From Geobacter sp. (lineage in GTDB: Bacteria; Desulfobacterota; Desulfuromonadia; Geobacterales; DSM-12255), in assembly GCA_012026855.1 (NCBI GenBank), contig VEOV01000271.1, forward strand, positions 1-5,820: a stretch of 5,820 bases of DNA. The letters are read 5' to 3'. The notes beneath the pieces were generated by a model. That model was not told the origin of the DNA. It worked only from the letters and a program-made list of their open reading frames with translations, and made no database searches. How positions within the stretch are numbered: the first letter of the stretch is position 1; every line of letters starts with the position of its first letter. A program made the position numbers and the translations under genes. Positions 5,643 to 5,820 of this stretch are shown here, piece by piece.

Positions 5643-5657
5643 AAGGAGTACCTAACC

Positions 5658-5820
5658 ATGGCAGAAAAACAGTATGACTGGAAAGCAATCGCCCAGAATC
5701 CAAAGTTTATCGAGTTGCACCACAAGAAAAGCGCGTTTCTCTTCGGCTGGTGGATTTTCTCCACCGTCTACTACTTCCTCCTCCCCATCGGCGCTGCATA
5801 TGCACCGGGCCTCTTCAAGG
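5658..5820 (+). CDS. DUF485 family membrane protein (YjcH-like), 5' part only
   Basis: The gene runs off the right edge; 54 codons of an expected roughly 100 are present. The sequence AIAQNPKFIELHHKKSAFLF fits the conserved N-terminal pattern of DUF485 (E. coli YjcH type): a soluble start with NPxFxEL, then lysines, then the first membrane helix at about residues 26-50 (FLFGWWIFSTVYYFLLPIGA). DUF485 proteins are small two-helix inner-membrane proteins encoded immediately before ActP-type sodium:acetate symporters, for which they are thought to be partner subunits; their exact role is unsettled. The ATG at 5658 is preceded by AAAGGAG (5642-5648) with 9 nt spacing. I expect the symporter gene just beyond the window. 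Its position behind an IclR regulator gene suggests regulated acetate or short-acid uptake, in keeping with the acetate-oxidising lifestyle of Geobacter-type bacteria. Confidence 0.85.
   Translation, partial: MAEKQYDWKAIAQNPKFIELHHKKSAFLFGWWIFSTVYYFLLPIGAAYAPGLFK

Larger units (their letters stand above)
5530..5657 (+). promoter_or_regulatory. Leader region between the IclR and DUF485 genes
   Basis: This 128-nt gap has two Shine-Dalgarno-like sites, AAAGGAGG (5568-5575) and AAAGGAG (5642-5648), each inside a copy of the 10-mer ATGAAAGGAG (5565-5574 and 5639-5648). Only the second has a start codon at proper distance (ATG 5658). Between them is a small GC-rich stem, CGGG (5605-5608) with CCCG (5616-5619) around 7 nt, too weak for a terminator. 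I compared it by eye with the GEMM cyclic-dinucleotide riboswitch, common in Geobacter, and its conserved blocks are absent. The role of the first site is unexplained. Confidence 0.45.

Noticed and set aside
1..5820. Mobile element, CRISPR array, prophage, toxin-antitoxin pair or tRNA
   Set aside because: I found no transposase, integrase, regularly spaced repeats, clover-leaf sequence or paired small toxin/antitoxin genes by reading both strands.

Overview
The window looks like a stretch of chromosome from a Geobacter-type bacterium (Desulfuromonadia), or a close relative. This rests on my recall of the protein families and on the base composition, not on a search. The coding regions are mostly GC-rich with strong GGAGG-type ribosome binding sites. 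Their set of products (RhlE-like helicase, secreted serine hydrolase, eight-cysteine YkgJ-type protein, and an IclR regulator in front of a DUF485 acetate-permease partner) fits that group.

Layout, left to right. A complete DEAD-box RNA helicase (24-1352, +) converges on a secreted beta-lactamase-fold serine hydrolase (1371-2543, -) that uses a TTG start. A 115-bp divergent spacer with an imperfect 46-nt hairpin separates it from a small cysteine-cluster protein (2659-2937, +, GTG start). That gene is followed 40 nt later by a small outer-membrane beta-barrel protein (2978-3466, +), probably in the same transcript. The barrel gene converges, 13 bp apart, on a MarR-family regulator (3480-3977, -).

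Next comes a 368-bp AT-rich intergenic region (3978-4345) with several inverted and direct repeats and a plausible promoter. It leads into a small unrecognised gene for a membrane-anchored or secreted protein (4346-4660, +), then an IclR-family regulator (4759-5529, +). A 128-bp leader with an orphan Shine-Dalgarno sequence and a repeated 10-mer precedes the start of a DUF485 (YjcH-like) membrane protein (5658 to beyond the window edge). In this family the next gene is usually an ActP-type acetate/solute symporter, so the right edge is probably the start of an acetate-uptake operon with the IclR protein as its likely local regulator.

I see no mobile element, CRISPR array, RNA gene or phage gene, and no clearly new multi-gene system. 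The least explained parts are the AT-rich MarR/small-gene intergenic region, the small gene itself, and the leader of the DUF485 gene.
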